From DAOTUB01 sp034437455 (GTDB lineage: Bacteria > Chloroflexota > Anaerolineae > B4-G1), in contig DAOTUB010000248.1 of assembly GCA_034437455.1 (NCBI GenBank), forward strand, positions 1 through 6,247: a DNA stretch of 6,247 bases. Reading direction: 5' to 3'. Positions 1 to 5,973 of this stretch are shown here, one piece after another. Made by a program: the position numbers and the translations under genes. The notes under the pieces were generated by a model. It saw only the letters and a list, made by a program, of their open reading frames with translations. It did not search any database and was not told where the DNA came from. Numbering within the stretch: position 1 is the stretch's first letter; every line of letters begins with the position of its first letter.

Positions 1-873
1 CTCGGCCAGGGCGAAATCCTGGCGCCAAAGATGATCGACATAGACCTCCACCTTGGTCGCCAGGCAGGCCAGGGCTGGATAGAGGACGAAGGACAGCGCT
101 AACTCTTCCGGCCGCAGATAGACACAGAACGCACACGAGGCCCGCGGGTAAGCGACATTGACCGCGTCGCCGTCCAGCGCCCCGATCTGCGAGCGGACAG
201 CGCCCGCGTCGTAGCACCACAGTGGTTCTTGTCCATGCCGCTCGATGTGGGCAAAGACATCCTGCGTCCGCCAGTCCAGGATGGGCCGCCAATGGACGCC
301 CAGGCGCCTTTTCCTTGGATTCTCTGAAGACGACGTGATCCCGCGCCGGATTGACCAGGCGGGCATGTGGCGCCGGGTGTACGACTCTTCGGCGCGGATC
401 CCTGTAAGCATCAAAATACGGTCGTGGTCGCCCAGTCGGCGCAGCCACTTGTCCGTAGGCGTCCGCTTTAGCCTTTCAGAGCAGGGCCGCGTGGACGGCG
501 CCATACCCGGCCACCGGCGCCGCATCAATACCACGTCCAACAGTCCGCGGCCCAGGTAGGGTTGGGTGATCTTTATGTGCTCGACGGGAACGCTTGCGGC
601 CTCCATCGCTCCGCGCACCAGGTCGAGGGAGCCGCGATGCTCCTGGCCGGTGTCGTTGTGGACGACCCAGACCCGCCTGGGGTCAAAGTCGTCCCGCTCG
701 GACAGCCACAACAGCGTTGACTGGCTATCCTTGCCGCCGGAGGCACAGACCGCGATGTGGTCCCACCAGGTCAGCGGAGGACCAGAGGGATCGGCGTCCC
801 AGGGCCACGGTTCGTTCCACCAAGGTGGTGACTTGAGCGGGCGCATTTCGTCTTTGTCTCTCGCTGTATTCAT
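1..873 (-). CDS. PP-loop ATPase of the PAPS reductase / DndC-like family (partial, C-terminus off the left edge)
   Basis: The reading frame starts at ATG 873-871 and stays open for 291 codons to base 1, so the C-terminus is missing. Seen: PP-loop SGGKDS at residues 45-50, HNDTGQEH at 72-79, RPCSERLK at 129-136, GIRAEES at 158-164, DWRTQDV at 200-206 and SCAFC at 246-250. This order is typical of the phosphoadenosine phosphosulfate reductase superfamily, which binds ATP or PAPS at the PP-loop and includes DndC of DNA phosphorothioation and many phage proteins of unknown substrate. The CxxC near the end could bind metal or a cluster. It is the last visible gene of a minus-strand operon behind the coiled-coil gene (9-nt gap) with a strong AGGAGG site. 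True assimilatory PAPS reductase is unlikely because no cys genes are near and the radical SAM partner is unusual. Family assignment is firm; substrate is unknown. Confidence 0.88.
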   Translation of the reverse strand, partial: MNTARDKDEMRPLKSPPWWNEPWPWDADPSGPPLTWWDHIAVCASGGKDSQSTLLWLSERDDFDPRRVWVVHNDTGQEHRGSLDLVRGAMEAASVPVEHIKITQPYLGRGLLDVVLMRRRWPGMAPSTRPCSERLKRTPTDKWLRRLGDHDRILMLTGIRAEESYTRRHMPAWSIRRGITSSSENPRKRRLGVHWRPILDWRTQDVFAHIERHGQEPLWCYDAGAVRSQIGALDGDAVNVAYPRASCAFCVYLRPEELALSFVLYPALACLATKVEVYVDHLWRQDFALAE

Positions 874-878
874 TGCGT

Positions 879-884
879 CCTCCT
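879..884 (-). promoter_or_regulatory. Ribosome binding site AGGAGG of the PP-loop gene
   Basis: A perfect AGGAGG lies 5 nt upstream of the ATG at 873-871 and overlaps the TAG stop (885-883) of the upstream coiled-coil gene. This fixes the start of the PP-loop gene over the internal Met at residue 10 and suggests translational coupling between the two genes. Confidence 0.8.
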
Positions 885-2202
885 AAAGTTCCAGCGCCCG
901 CGCCCGTGTGGGAGCCGCTGCTCTTTCCGCGACCTGCCGGGCGGCTTTGTGCGTCATATCCTCGATGGCCCTGAGTTGCGTTTGTATCGCGGCCAGGTCG
1001 TAGGTTGCCTTTTGACCCTCCTCCGCCGGACGTTTGTTCAGGGACTGCCGCAGTTCCTTCAGCGCGGCTTCCAATTCGTTGTCGCCGTGGGCGTTGAGCA
1101 GGCTGAACGTGTCGAACAGGTTCCGCGCCCGCTCGGCCACTTTGCCATGAAGGTAGCCGTGCTTTTGGATGGACGCGGCGATTTCGCTCGTGTCCGCGTA
1201 CATCTGTGCCCGTAGCTGGTCAAACGTCTCTTTGAAGGGAGAGACGATCCCTTGCAACTGCTGGCGGGCGTGCGCCAGTTCCGCCTGGTGCATCGCTTGC
1301 AGCTTTTTTTCGTGGGCTTCTACTTCCAGCCTGGCCTTGCGTTCTTCCGCCCACATCTGTTGCTGGATAGCTTGCTGTTCTGCGCGGGCTTGGGCCTGTT
1401 TGATTTGCTCTTGCTGCCAGGCGGTCTTGAGTTGTTCTTGGCAAAGCCGTTCGGCTTCCAGGTCCGCACCGTCGAGCACCAGGGCAGTGCGGTAATCGAC
1501 ATAGAGGCCGTTTCGCAGTGCCTCTTTTGTGGGGAGTTGGTCGAGGGCACGTCTCTGCACATAGCGCACAAACTCGGCCGGCACCTGTTCGGAGAACTCA
1601 CGCTCCCCGATGACGATGACCGGTTCCTCTTTGTCGCTGTGCCTGGCTTTGTACCGGGCCACCAACGCGTCCCACGCTTCGGCCGCTATCTGCGCCGCGA
1701 CCGAGGCTTCTTCTTGGACCATTTCGTCATAATGATCCAAAAGATCGTCGAGGACTGCCTTCCATTCGGCTTGTAGTTGGCCCCACGCTTCTTTCCAGCT
1801 CTCGTAAGCGGTAAAGGGGACCCAGCGGTAGGGCCGAAAGCCCTCCAGGATGAAGGAATGCTTTTCCAGCGAGGCCCGAAGGCGGGTTTCCAGGCTGCGG
1901 AACTTTTTCGCGTGCTCTGGGAACAGGTCTTTGCGCCCGCGTCGCAAGCGCTTACGGCGCACGTCACCGGTGGGCACGCCCAGTTCGGCCCAGCTCACCA
2001 GGATAGAAAGCAGCGACAGCCCGCAGATGTCGATGTCCACCAGGACACCGAGCTCGCGCATACGCTGGATGTCCAGTGCGACGCTTCCCATGCGTTCGGC
2101 GGTGACGCCTATCGCATCCGCCAGTTGAACCTTTCGCTCCTGGATGGATGCATCCTCAACAGGCGCGTCAGTTTTTTCTAAAACATCAATTTGTCCAATC
2201 AT
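883..2202 (-). CDS. Long helical coiled-coil protein of unknown function (DUF3150-like?)
   Basis: Function not recognised. The protein has 439 residues from ATG 2202-2200, or 441 from the ATG at 2208-2206. The later start is preferred because GAGG (2213-2210) is 7 nt from it and only 1 nt from the earlier one. Residue numbers below use the 441 form. Residues 1-60 are helical; about 60-165 has hydrophobic helices, a basic patch (RRKRLRRGRK, 83-92), and a PYRWVPF segment (126-132) followed by Trp-rich helices; 250-320 is a Gln/Glu/Ala-rich coiled coil; 320-435 is again helical. No signal peptide or clear transmembrane helix is seen. The layout of the 60-165 region recalls DUF3150-type proteins that occur with MoxR/VWA genes, but this is a weak impression. 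Sitting between a radical SAM gene and a PP-loop gene, it may be a scaffold or substrate-recruiting partner. It is clearly coding because of operon spacing, ribosome sites and uninterrupted length. Confidence 0.82.
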   Translation of the reverse strand: MIGQIDVLEKTDAPVEDASIQERKVQLADAIGVTAERMGSVALDIQRMRELGVLVDIDICGLSLLSILVSWAELGVPTGDVRRKRLRRGRKDLFPEHAKKFRSLETRLRASLEKHSFILEGFRPYRWVPFTAYESWKEAWGQLQAEWKAVLDDLLDHYDEMVQEEASVAAQIAAEAWDALVARYKARHSDKEEPVIVIGEREFSEQVPAEFVRYVQRRALDQLPTKEALRNGLYVDYRTALVLDGADLEAERLCQEQLKTAWQQEQIKQAQARAEQQAIQQQMWAEERKARLEVEAHEKKLQAMHQAELAHARQQLQGIVSPFKETFDQLRAQMYADTSEIAASIQKHGYLHGKVAERARNLFDTFSLLNAHGDNELEAALKELRQSLNKRPAEEGQKATYDLAAIQTQLRAIEDMTHKAARQVAERAAAPTRARALEL

Positions 2203-2204
2203 GC

Positions 2205-2843
2205 TCATCCCTCAAACTTTCCACAACGGCGGGCATCCTCTGCCTCGCCCAGGTGACTGAACGGAGCGATGACCCCCGCTGCACCCAGCAAATCTCCGGT
2301 GGGCGTAATCAATACTTCCGGCGTGTCCCAGTCCATGGTGACGACTTTTCCGGTTCGCAGGGTCGCCGGTAGGTCGATGGGACGCTGATTAGACGAACCC
2401 CGGTACTGCATCTCTGGATGGTCCAGGAACGGGACGTAGGGGCCGTCCACCAGCACATCGGCCAATTCCAATGCCTCTCGGACCGCTGCCTCATCTCTGC
2501 TCAAAAGCTGCGCCAGGGTATAGCCGCTGTACACGATGATGTGCCGCCCGGCGGCGCGCACTAGCCGGAGCAGGTTCGCCAGCCCATCAGCCTGGTCGAA
2601 CGGCTCTCCACCGGTGATGGTCAGCGGCAGGCCAGTGTCGAGCAGTTGGCGCACCAGGCTTGGGACCGTTACTACCTGTCCCCCGTCCGACGGCCACAGA
2701 TGCTTGTTCTGGCATCCTACGCAGTGGATCGAGCAGCCTTGGAAGAACAGCGCTGCCCGTGTGCCCGGCCCGTCCACACGAGTGGGCCAGGTCAGGCCCG
2801 CTGTTCGTATACTTTTGCCTCTATTCCATAGACTTTTGTTCAT
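2205..2843 (-). CDS. NrdG-like radical SAM activating-enzyme family protein
   Basis: A 212-residue 4Fe-4S radical SAM protein of the small NrdG (anaerobic ribonucleotide reductase activase) type. Counting from the preferred start: VDGPGTR at 23-29, the cluster motif CSIHCVGC at 37-44 (CX3CX2C, ligands C37, C41, C44), GGEP at 78-81 for SAM binding, YSGYT at 105-109, DVLVDGPYV at 129-137 and YRGSSNQR at 147-154. All of these are hallmarks of NrdG and its paralogues. Family enzymes cleave SAM to a 5'-deoxyadenosyl radical, and true NrdG installs a glycyl radical in NrdD. No nrdD is in the window, so another target is possible. The start at 2843 is chosen because GAGAGG lies about 10 nt upstream; an upstream ATG at 2861 (six more residues) has no such site. 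It is the first visible gene of the minus operon and its stop abuts the next start. Confidence 0.86.
   Translation of the reverse strand: MNKSLWNRGKSIRTAGLTWPTRVDGPGTRAALFFQGCSIHCVGCQNKHLWPSDGGQVVTVPSLVRQLLDTGLPLTITGGEPFDQADGLANLLRLVRAAGRHIIVYSGYTLAQLLSRDEAAVREALELADVLVDGPYVPFLDHPEMQYRGSSNQRPIDLPATLRTGKVVTMDWDTPEVLITPTGDLLGAAGVIAPFSHLGEAEDARRCGKFEG
2209..2213 (-). promoter_or_regulatory. Ribosome binding site of the coiled-coil gene
   Basis: GAGGG on the minus strand (2213-2209) lies inside the end of the radical SAM gene. It is 7 nt (from GAGG) before the ATG at 2202 but immediately before the ATG at 2208, so it favours initiation at 2202. Either start places initiation next to the upstream TGA (2207-2205), as expected for translational coupling. 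Confidence 0.5.
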
Positions 2844-2940
2844 AACTGTATGACCTCTCATCCATGTAACGTATTTGAGGCTCCTTTTTCTTCAAACTCG
2901 CTCAAAATTGACCCCGGTTTCTCACCAATTCTTCGGCTCG

Positions 2941-2974
2941 GAAGCCCCTGCCTGGAGGCGGGGGGAGGATGTCA
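2941..2974 (+). mobile_element. Relic of an IS200/IS605-type right end (TnpB omegaRNA 3' tail)
   Basis: The block is a G-C hairpin with 8 paired positions including one T.G wobble (2945-2952 with 2957-2964, loop TGGA), preceded by GAAG and followed by GAGGATGTCA. This layout (GGAAGCCCC, short loop, GGGG, AGGATGTCA) is the recurring sequence at the end of many tnpB genes, where it is both the last codons and the 3' scaffold of the guide RNA. In one frame it reads EAPAWRRGEDVS then stop at 2941-2979. Only 78 bases separate it from the radical SAM start and no TnpB motif is found there, so only the terminal fragment remains. The match is from memory of the family. A plain hairpin is the alternative. 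Confidence 0.5.
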
Positions 2975-2995
2975 GTTGAGGTCAACAAGTTCAGT

Positions 2996-3195
2996 ATCCG
3001 CGTCCGATCCTGGCAAATTCTAGCGTGAGATAGTTGACGAGGCGGGAGGTACTGATATGCCATCTCAAGACAAGTCCGGTGACCAGGATCAGCAAAGGGG
3101 TTTTGTTTTTGGAGAAAAACCTTTTTAATTTTCGTTATATAGAGGGCGAGACTATGCGCTTTACGCTGACCGAGAATCCAACATCCGCGTCAGAT
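2996..3195 (+). repeat. Direct repeat pair ATCCGCGTC[C/A]GAT
   Basis: Copies at 2996-3008 and 3183-3195 match at 12 of 13 bases and are about 190 bases apart in the same spacer. The second copy sits in an AACATC/GATGTT hairpin (3180-3198). They could be protein binding sites or chance; nothing else supports a role. Confidence 0.3.
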
Positions 3196-3293
3196 GTTCG
3201 ATTTTGATCGAGAAATCTACTAGCGTCCGCGAAAAGACTCAAGATAACGAGGCAACAACATCGAGGACAAAAATGTGTCAGACTCTGAATTAA
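3057..3293 (+). pseudogene. Small ORF with early stop upstream of the dnaC-like remnant
   Basis: An ATG at 3057 has a strong Shine-Dalgarno (GGGAGGT, 3044-3050, 6-nt spacing) and opens a 23-codon hydrophilic peptide beginning MPSQDKSGDQDQQRG that ends at TAA 3126-3128. The same frame then stays open for 54 more codons to TAA 3291-3293, ten bases before the dnaC-like start, making a would-be 78-residue product broken by one stop inside an A/T run (CCTTTTTAATTTT). It may be a small decayed gene, a leader peptide whose end overlaps the AT-rich hairpin, or a case of slippage at the T run. A chance open frame after the stop cannot be excluded. No family is recognised. Confidence 0.3.
3099..3130 (+). 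terminator. AT-rich hairpin with T tract, possible weak terminator
   Basis: GTTTTT (3105-3110) and AAAAAC (3115-3120) pair around GGAG, and GGTTTT (3099-3104) can alternatively pair with AAAACC (3116-3121). A TTTTTAATTTT run follows. The shape resembles an intrinsic terminator or attenuator for plus-strand transcription, but the stem is mostly A-T and therefore weak. It covers the end and stop of the 23-codon ORF, as in a leader-peptide arrangement. Confidence 0.25.
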
Positions 3294-3302
3294 GAGGAAA
3301 AG

Positions 3303-3782
3303 ATGTGCCCTATCTGCAAGGGACTAGGATTTATTCGTTACGAATTGCCGACTAGTCATCTCGACTTTGGAAGGCTATTTCCTTGCGAGTGTCGCCAGGC
3401 CGAACTGGCGGCCCACCACGCTCGGCAGCTCCGAAGCTGCAGCAACCTTGATGGCTTGCAGGACAAAACGCTTGAGGGATTTGACCCGGAAGGTCGGGGC
3501 AATCTCACGCCCGACCAGGAGCAAAGTCTGGCCCAGGCGCTGCAGGCAGCCCGCGAGTTTGCCGAGGACCCCGACGGCTGGCTGGTCCTCACCGGCCCCT
3601 ATGGCTGTGGCAAGACCCACTTGGCCGTAGCCATAGCCAATGCCCAAATCGCAGTCGGCGCTCTGTTCGTCAACGTGCCCGACTTGCTGGATCATCTGCG
3701 AGCCTCGTACAGCCCGGACGCCAGGGAAGGGTACGACGAACGCTTTGCAACGGTCAGAGATGCGCCGATGCGAGGGAAATGA
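3303..3782 (+). pseudogene. 3'-truncated DnaC/IstB-like helicase-loader ATPase
   Basis: The 159-residue frame starts at ATG 3303 with AGAGG about 5 nt upstream. It has a zinc-finger-like start (C2, C5, C28, C30: CPIC...CEC), a linker with SNLDGLQDKT at 47-56, and a P-loop GPYGCGKT at 98-105 followed by LAVAIANA and VNVPDLLDHLRA. This is the N-terminal two thirds of the DnaC-like AAA+ loaders seen in Chloroflexota and phages, which load the replicative helicase. Full proteins run to roughly 250 residues or more and continue after RDAP into a Walker B strand (LLILDDLG type). Here the sequence departs at about base 3768 and stops at RGK. No Walker B, sensor or arginine finger is found in any frame downstream, so the product is almost surely not an active ATPase. 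Family assignment is strong; a shortened functional regulator is possible but less likely. Confidence 0.75.
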
Positions 3783-3798
3783 GAAGCTTGATCTCATT
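3778..3798. repeat. Perfect 7-bp inverted repeat at the dnaC break point
   Basis: AATGAGA (3778-3784) and TCTCATT (3792-3798) are exact reverse complements with a 7-base spacer AGCTTGA. The left arm contains the TGA of the truncated dnaC-like frame and the right arm overlaps the first bases of the putative -35 box. No T tract follows, so it suits an operator or a recombination scar better than a terminator. Confidence 0.45.
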
Positions 3799-3826
3799 GG
3801 TAAGCCTGGGAGCTTGGGGGTATAAT
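3797..3826 (+). promoter_or_regulatory. Sigma70-type promoter candidate for the EAD7-TPR gene
   Basis: TTGGTA (3797-3802), an 18-base spacer and a consensus TATAAT (3821-3826) form a plausible promoter directed at the gene starting at 4039. Transcription would begin near 3833 and leave a leader of about 200 bases. The spacer carries a tandem AGCCTGGG/AGCTTGGG repeat (3803-3818). The -10 box is perfect; the -35 matches four of six. Confidence 0.5.
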
Positions 3827-4038
3827 AGGGGCAATAAGAGGTGGCCTTTGTTGCCTATACTCCTTGCTTTCGCTTGCACGGCAGCCTGTGCTATCCGCTA
3901 CCGTTCACTCCACAGATTGCAACGCTTCCGAGTGACTGGGGAAACTGTCATTTCACGGCTGTTCGAGTTTACGGCGTCGGTCTGTGACGTCGCCAATTCG
4001 TCGGTGCCTGACGCCAGAGTGTTATAAGGGGGCTGAGA

Positions 4039-5949
4039 GTGGCTTCTAGGACCAGCAAACTGGGCAAGCTTCTGGTCGAGCGCTTTAGTGGAGAGGAAAT
4101 TCGCACGCTGTGTTACGATCTGGACATCGACTATGACGCGTTGCCAGGTCGGGAAAAGCGGGCCAAGAGCCGCGAGCTGGTCGCGTTTTTGCGACGACGT
4201 GACCGGCTGGGTGACCTCATCGCCCACCTGGAGAGGAGCCGGCCTGACCTGCGCGAGCAATTAGAAGCGGTAAAACAAGCGCCGCTCAGGCCGGTCGAGC
4301 GAGGCCGCCTAGCGTCGTCTCATTTGCTTTGGTGGACCTTGGGTGTTCTGATCATACTTATTGTGGGAATCTCTGCGACACTCTATTTTTTTATGCGCCC
4401 GGATATACTCGCACCTACGCCGACTGCTGTACCGGTTGCAGAGGTGAAGGATGGCACCTCTACAGTGCTGCCAAGTATTACAGCGCTACCTAGTGCGACG
4501 CCGACCTTTGCTCCCCCGTCCTCTTTTACTCCGACGCACACACCTGAACCGTTCGACGACGCACAATTTGGCATCCTCGTCGCTGACTTTGTGCGGGGTG
4601 CGACTCGCCGGGAGCCGTGCGAGGAGGGCGCGGACCTGGTGCAAACCGCGTACGAGGACCTGGTGCGACAGATCGGGCAGGAGAATATGTCAAGCCGCAT
4701 CACTGTACGGCGCGTCGGACCGGTGCGAAATGATGAAGAAGCTATATATATTGCCGAACAGCACGGTGCGCGCCTGGTAGTGTGGGGCTATTTGCCAACC
4801 GATGTCCAGACCCAGGGTAGCGCCTTTGTGCCGGCTTTTACCTTGTTGCGCAGCGATCAGCAACTGATCGCCGTAGATCCCTTGCTCTTTGGCGTGCGCA
4901 TCAGCGGATTGGAAACGCTAGAGTTGAGCCAACAGCTCTCAGCGCGGGTGACAGGCGTCTCGACCTTTATTCTAGCTATGGTCTACATGAGCGAGGGCGC
5001 GTCCGGCAACTATGAACAAGCGACCAGGATGCTCGATCTCTCAATCAAGGGCACCACGCAGGAGCTAGAGCAGCTCAAAATTGATGATCCGAGGCGCAAG
5101 GATATAGCGTATACCCTCTCTATCTTTTACGCCACCCGTGGGCGGGCCTACGCGGCATTGGGGGATGAGGCGCAGGCATACGAAGATTATCAGAAGGCAT
5201 TGACGCACAATCCAGATTCGGTGCGCGCTCAGATAGGTTTGGGGAATTATCATTATATGACCGGTGATTTTGATATTGCGTATGAGGCTTTCCAAGAGGC
5301 ACGTCGATTGGACCCAACATCCTATCGTGCCTATTATGGTTTGGCTATTTTGGCTTATGCGCAAGGTGATTATTATGAGGCAGAGCTTCAGCTCAAGCGG
5401 GCCGTTGAAGCTGCGCCTAATTTGGAAGTTAATTTGGCCAAGACTCACTTCGTATTGGGGCTGACTTATTTAAAATTGGAGGAGAGAGAAAAGGCAGAAG
5501 TCGAGTTCAAAAGGGTGCTTACAAATGAAAAATCCCCTCCGGAATTGCGAGAGGCTGCAAATCTTTATCTAACGGCGTCGCCAACACAAACGCCCATTCC
5601 ACTGAGAATTACAGTGGTGCCAGCGACACAATTAGTCTATGCTGCACCTGTCTTGGAGGGGGTAGAAAGCATGGGTTGTCATGTGACGTTGAAGTGGAGC
5701 TGGTCGGGGACCCTGGGTACTGATGAGTGGTTTACAGTCAGGATGGGCACTGAGACGCCGCACGCCATTGTTTGGACTAAGGACTTGAACTATACGTACC
5801 AGTTTTTGCCCGGTGTTCTGGGCGAGTACGTTTGGGAAGTTGTTATCTGTCGGAGAGAATTAGAAGAATGTGAACAATTAGCCGTTAGTGATCGAGGTGT
5901 TTTTTGGTTTGGAGGATGTCTACCACCGCCGGCAGGGCCAAGTAAGTGA
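4039..5949 (+). CDS. EAD7-like domain / transmembrane / TPR / Ig-like membrane protein
   Basis: A complete 636-residue protein from GTG 4039 (AAGGGGG 6 nt upstream). Residues 1-75 resemble effector-associated domain 7: a small helical domain with LLVERFSGEEIRTLCYDL and ELVAFLRRRDRLGDLI, known as an adaptor in bacterial conflict and signalling systems. A basic stretch (about 84-90) precedes one transmembrane helix (about 95-118), which predicts the EAD7 domain inside and the rest outside. A Pro/Thr-rich linker (125-171) leads to an alpha/beta domain (174-300; FGILVADF, eAIYIAEQHGARLVVWG) resembling TolB/FlgO-type N-terminal domains. At least four TPR units follow (about 321-500; for example 394-427, 428-461, 466-499), then a second Pro/Thr linker and a Trp/Tyr-rich beta domain (535-627) like FN3/Ig domains of Chloroflexota surface proteins, with C547, C604, C611 and C627 available for disulfides. 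Role inferred: a surface sensor or scaffold coupled to a cytoplasmic EAD7 partner. Domain calls are from pattern recognition; the function is unproven. Confidence 0.85.
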   Translation: MASRTSKLGKLLVERFSGEEIRTLCYDLDIDYDALPGREKRAKSRELVAFLRRRDRLGDLIAHLERSRPDLREQLEAVKQAPLRPVERGRLASSHLLWWTLGVLIILIVGISATLYFFMRPDILAPTPTAVPVAEVKDGTSTVLPSITALPSATPTFAPPSSFTPTHTPEPFDDAQFGILVADFVRGATRREPCEEGADLVQTAYEDLVRQIGQENMSSRITVRRVGPVRNDEEAIYIAEQHGARLVVWGYLPTDVQTQGSAFVPAFTLLRSDQQLIAVDPLLFGVRISGLETLELSQQLSARVTGVSTFILAMVYMSEGASGNYEQATRMLDLSIKGTTQELEQLKIDDPRRKDIAYTLSIFYATRGRAYAALGDEAQAYEDYQKALTHNPDSVRAQIGLGNYHYMTGDFDIAYEAFQEARRLDPTSYRAYYGLAILAYAQGDYYEAELQLKRAVEAAPNLEVNLAKTHFVLGLTYLKLEEREKAEVEFKRVLTNEKSPPELREAANLYLTASPTQTPIPLRITVVPATQLVYAAPVLEGVESMGCHVTLKWSWSGTLGTDEWFTVRMGTETPHAIVWTKDLNYTYQFLPGVLGEYVWEVVICRRELEECEQLAVSDRGVFWFGGCLPPPAGPSK

Positions 5950-5973
5950 AGTTTGGCAGTACCGCATAACTCG

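Larger units (their letters stand above)
2862..3302. other. Intergenic spacer between divergent genes, with element debris
   Basis: The 441 bases between the minus-strand operon and the plus-strand dnaC-like remnant hold no intact long gene. Contents: a TnpB/omegaRNA-like right end (2941-2974), a GTTGA/TCAAC mini inverted repeat directly after it (2975-2986), a small ORF with a good ribosome site (3057-3128), an AT-rich hairpin zone (3099-3142), a repeated 13-mer ATCCGCGTC[C/A]GAT (2996-3008 and 3183-3195), and two small tandem hairpins (AACATC/GATGTT at 3180-3198, CGAT/ATCG at 3199-3210). A 17-codon ORF at 3154-3207 has a GAGG about 8 nt upstream but is too short to trust. No convincing promoter for the minus-strand operon was found. 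Confidence 0.6.

Noticed and set aside
245..886. Plus-strand frames (245-559, 566-886) opposite the PP-loop gene
   Set aside because: The minus frame has the full set of PAPS reductase motifs; the plus products are low-complexity and Arg/Ser-rich.
1252..2181. Long plus-strand frames (1252-1776, 1777-2181) opposite the coiled-coil gene
   Set aside because: They are shadows of a 439-residue minus-strand gene with coupled starts, good ribosome sites and coherent helical composition.
2901..2920. CTCAAAATTGACCCCGGTTT as an end of an IS21-type element
   Set aside because: It recalls terminal repeats of such elements, and IstB resembles DnaC, but no second copy, target duplication or istA fragment is visible.
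3303..3782. Reading the ATPase fragment as IstB of an insertion sequence
   Set aside because: The N-terminal CPIC...CEC zinc finger and the following linker fit DnaC-like loaders rather than IstB.
3779..4027. 82-codon plus-strand frame in the dnaC/EAD7 gap with a hydrophobic stretch
   Set aside because: The start has only GAGG at 3 nt, the frame runs through the TATAAT promoter box, and the sequence does not resemble a known protein.
3898..4260. 120-codon minus-strand frame over the EAD7 start
   Set aside because: It is antisense to the conserved EAD7-like coding sequence and has no recognisable domain.
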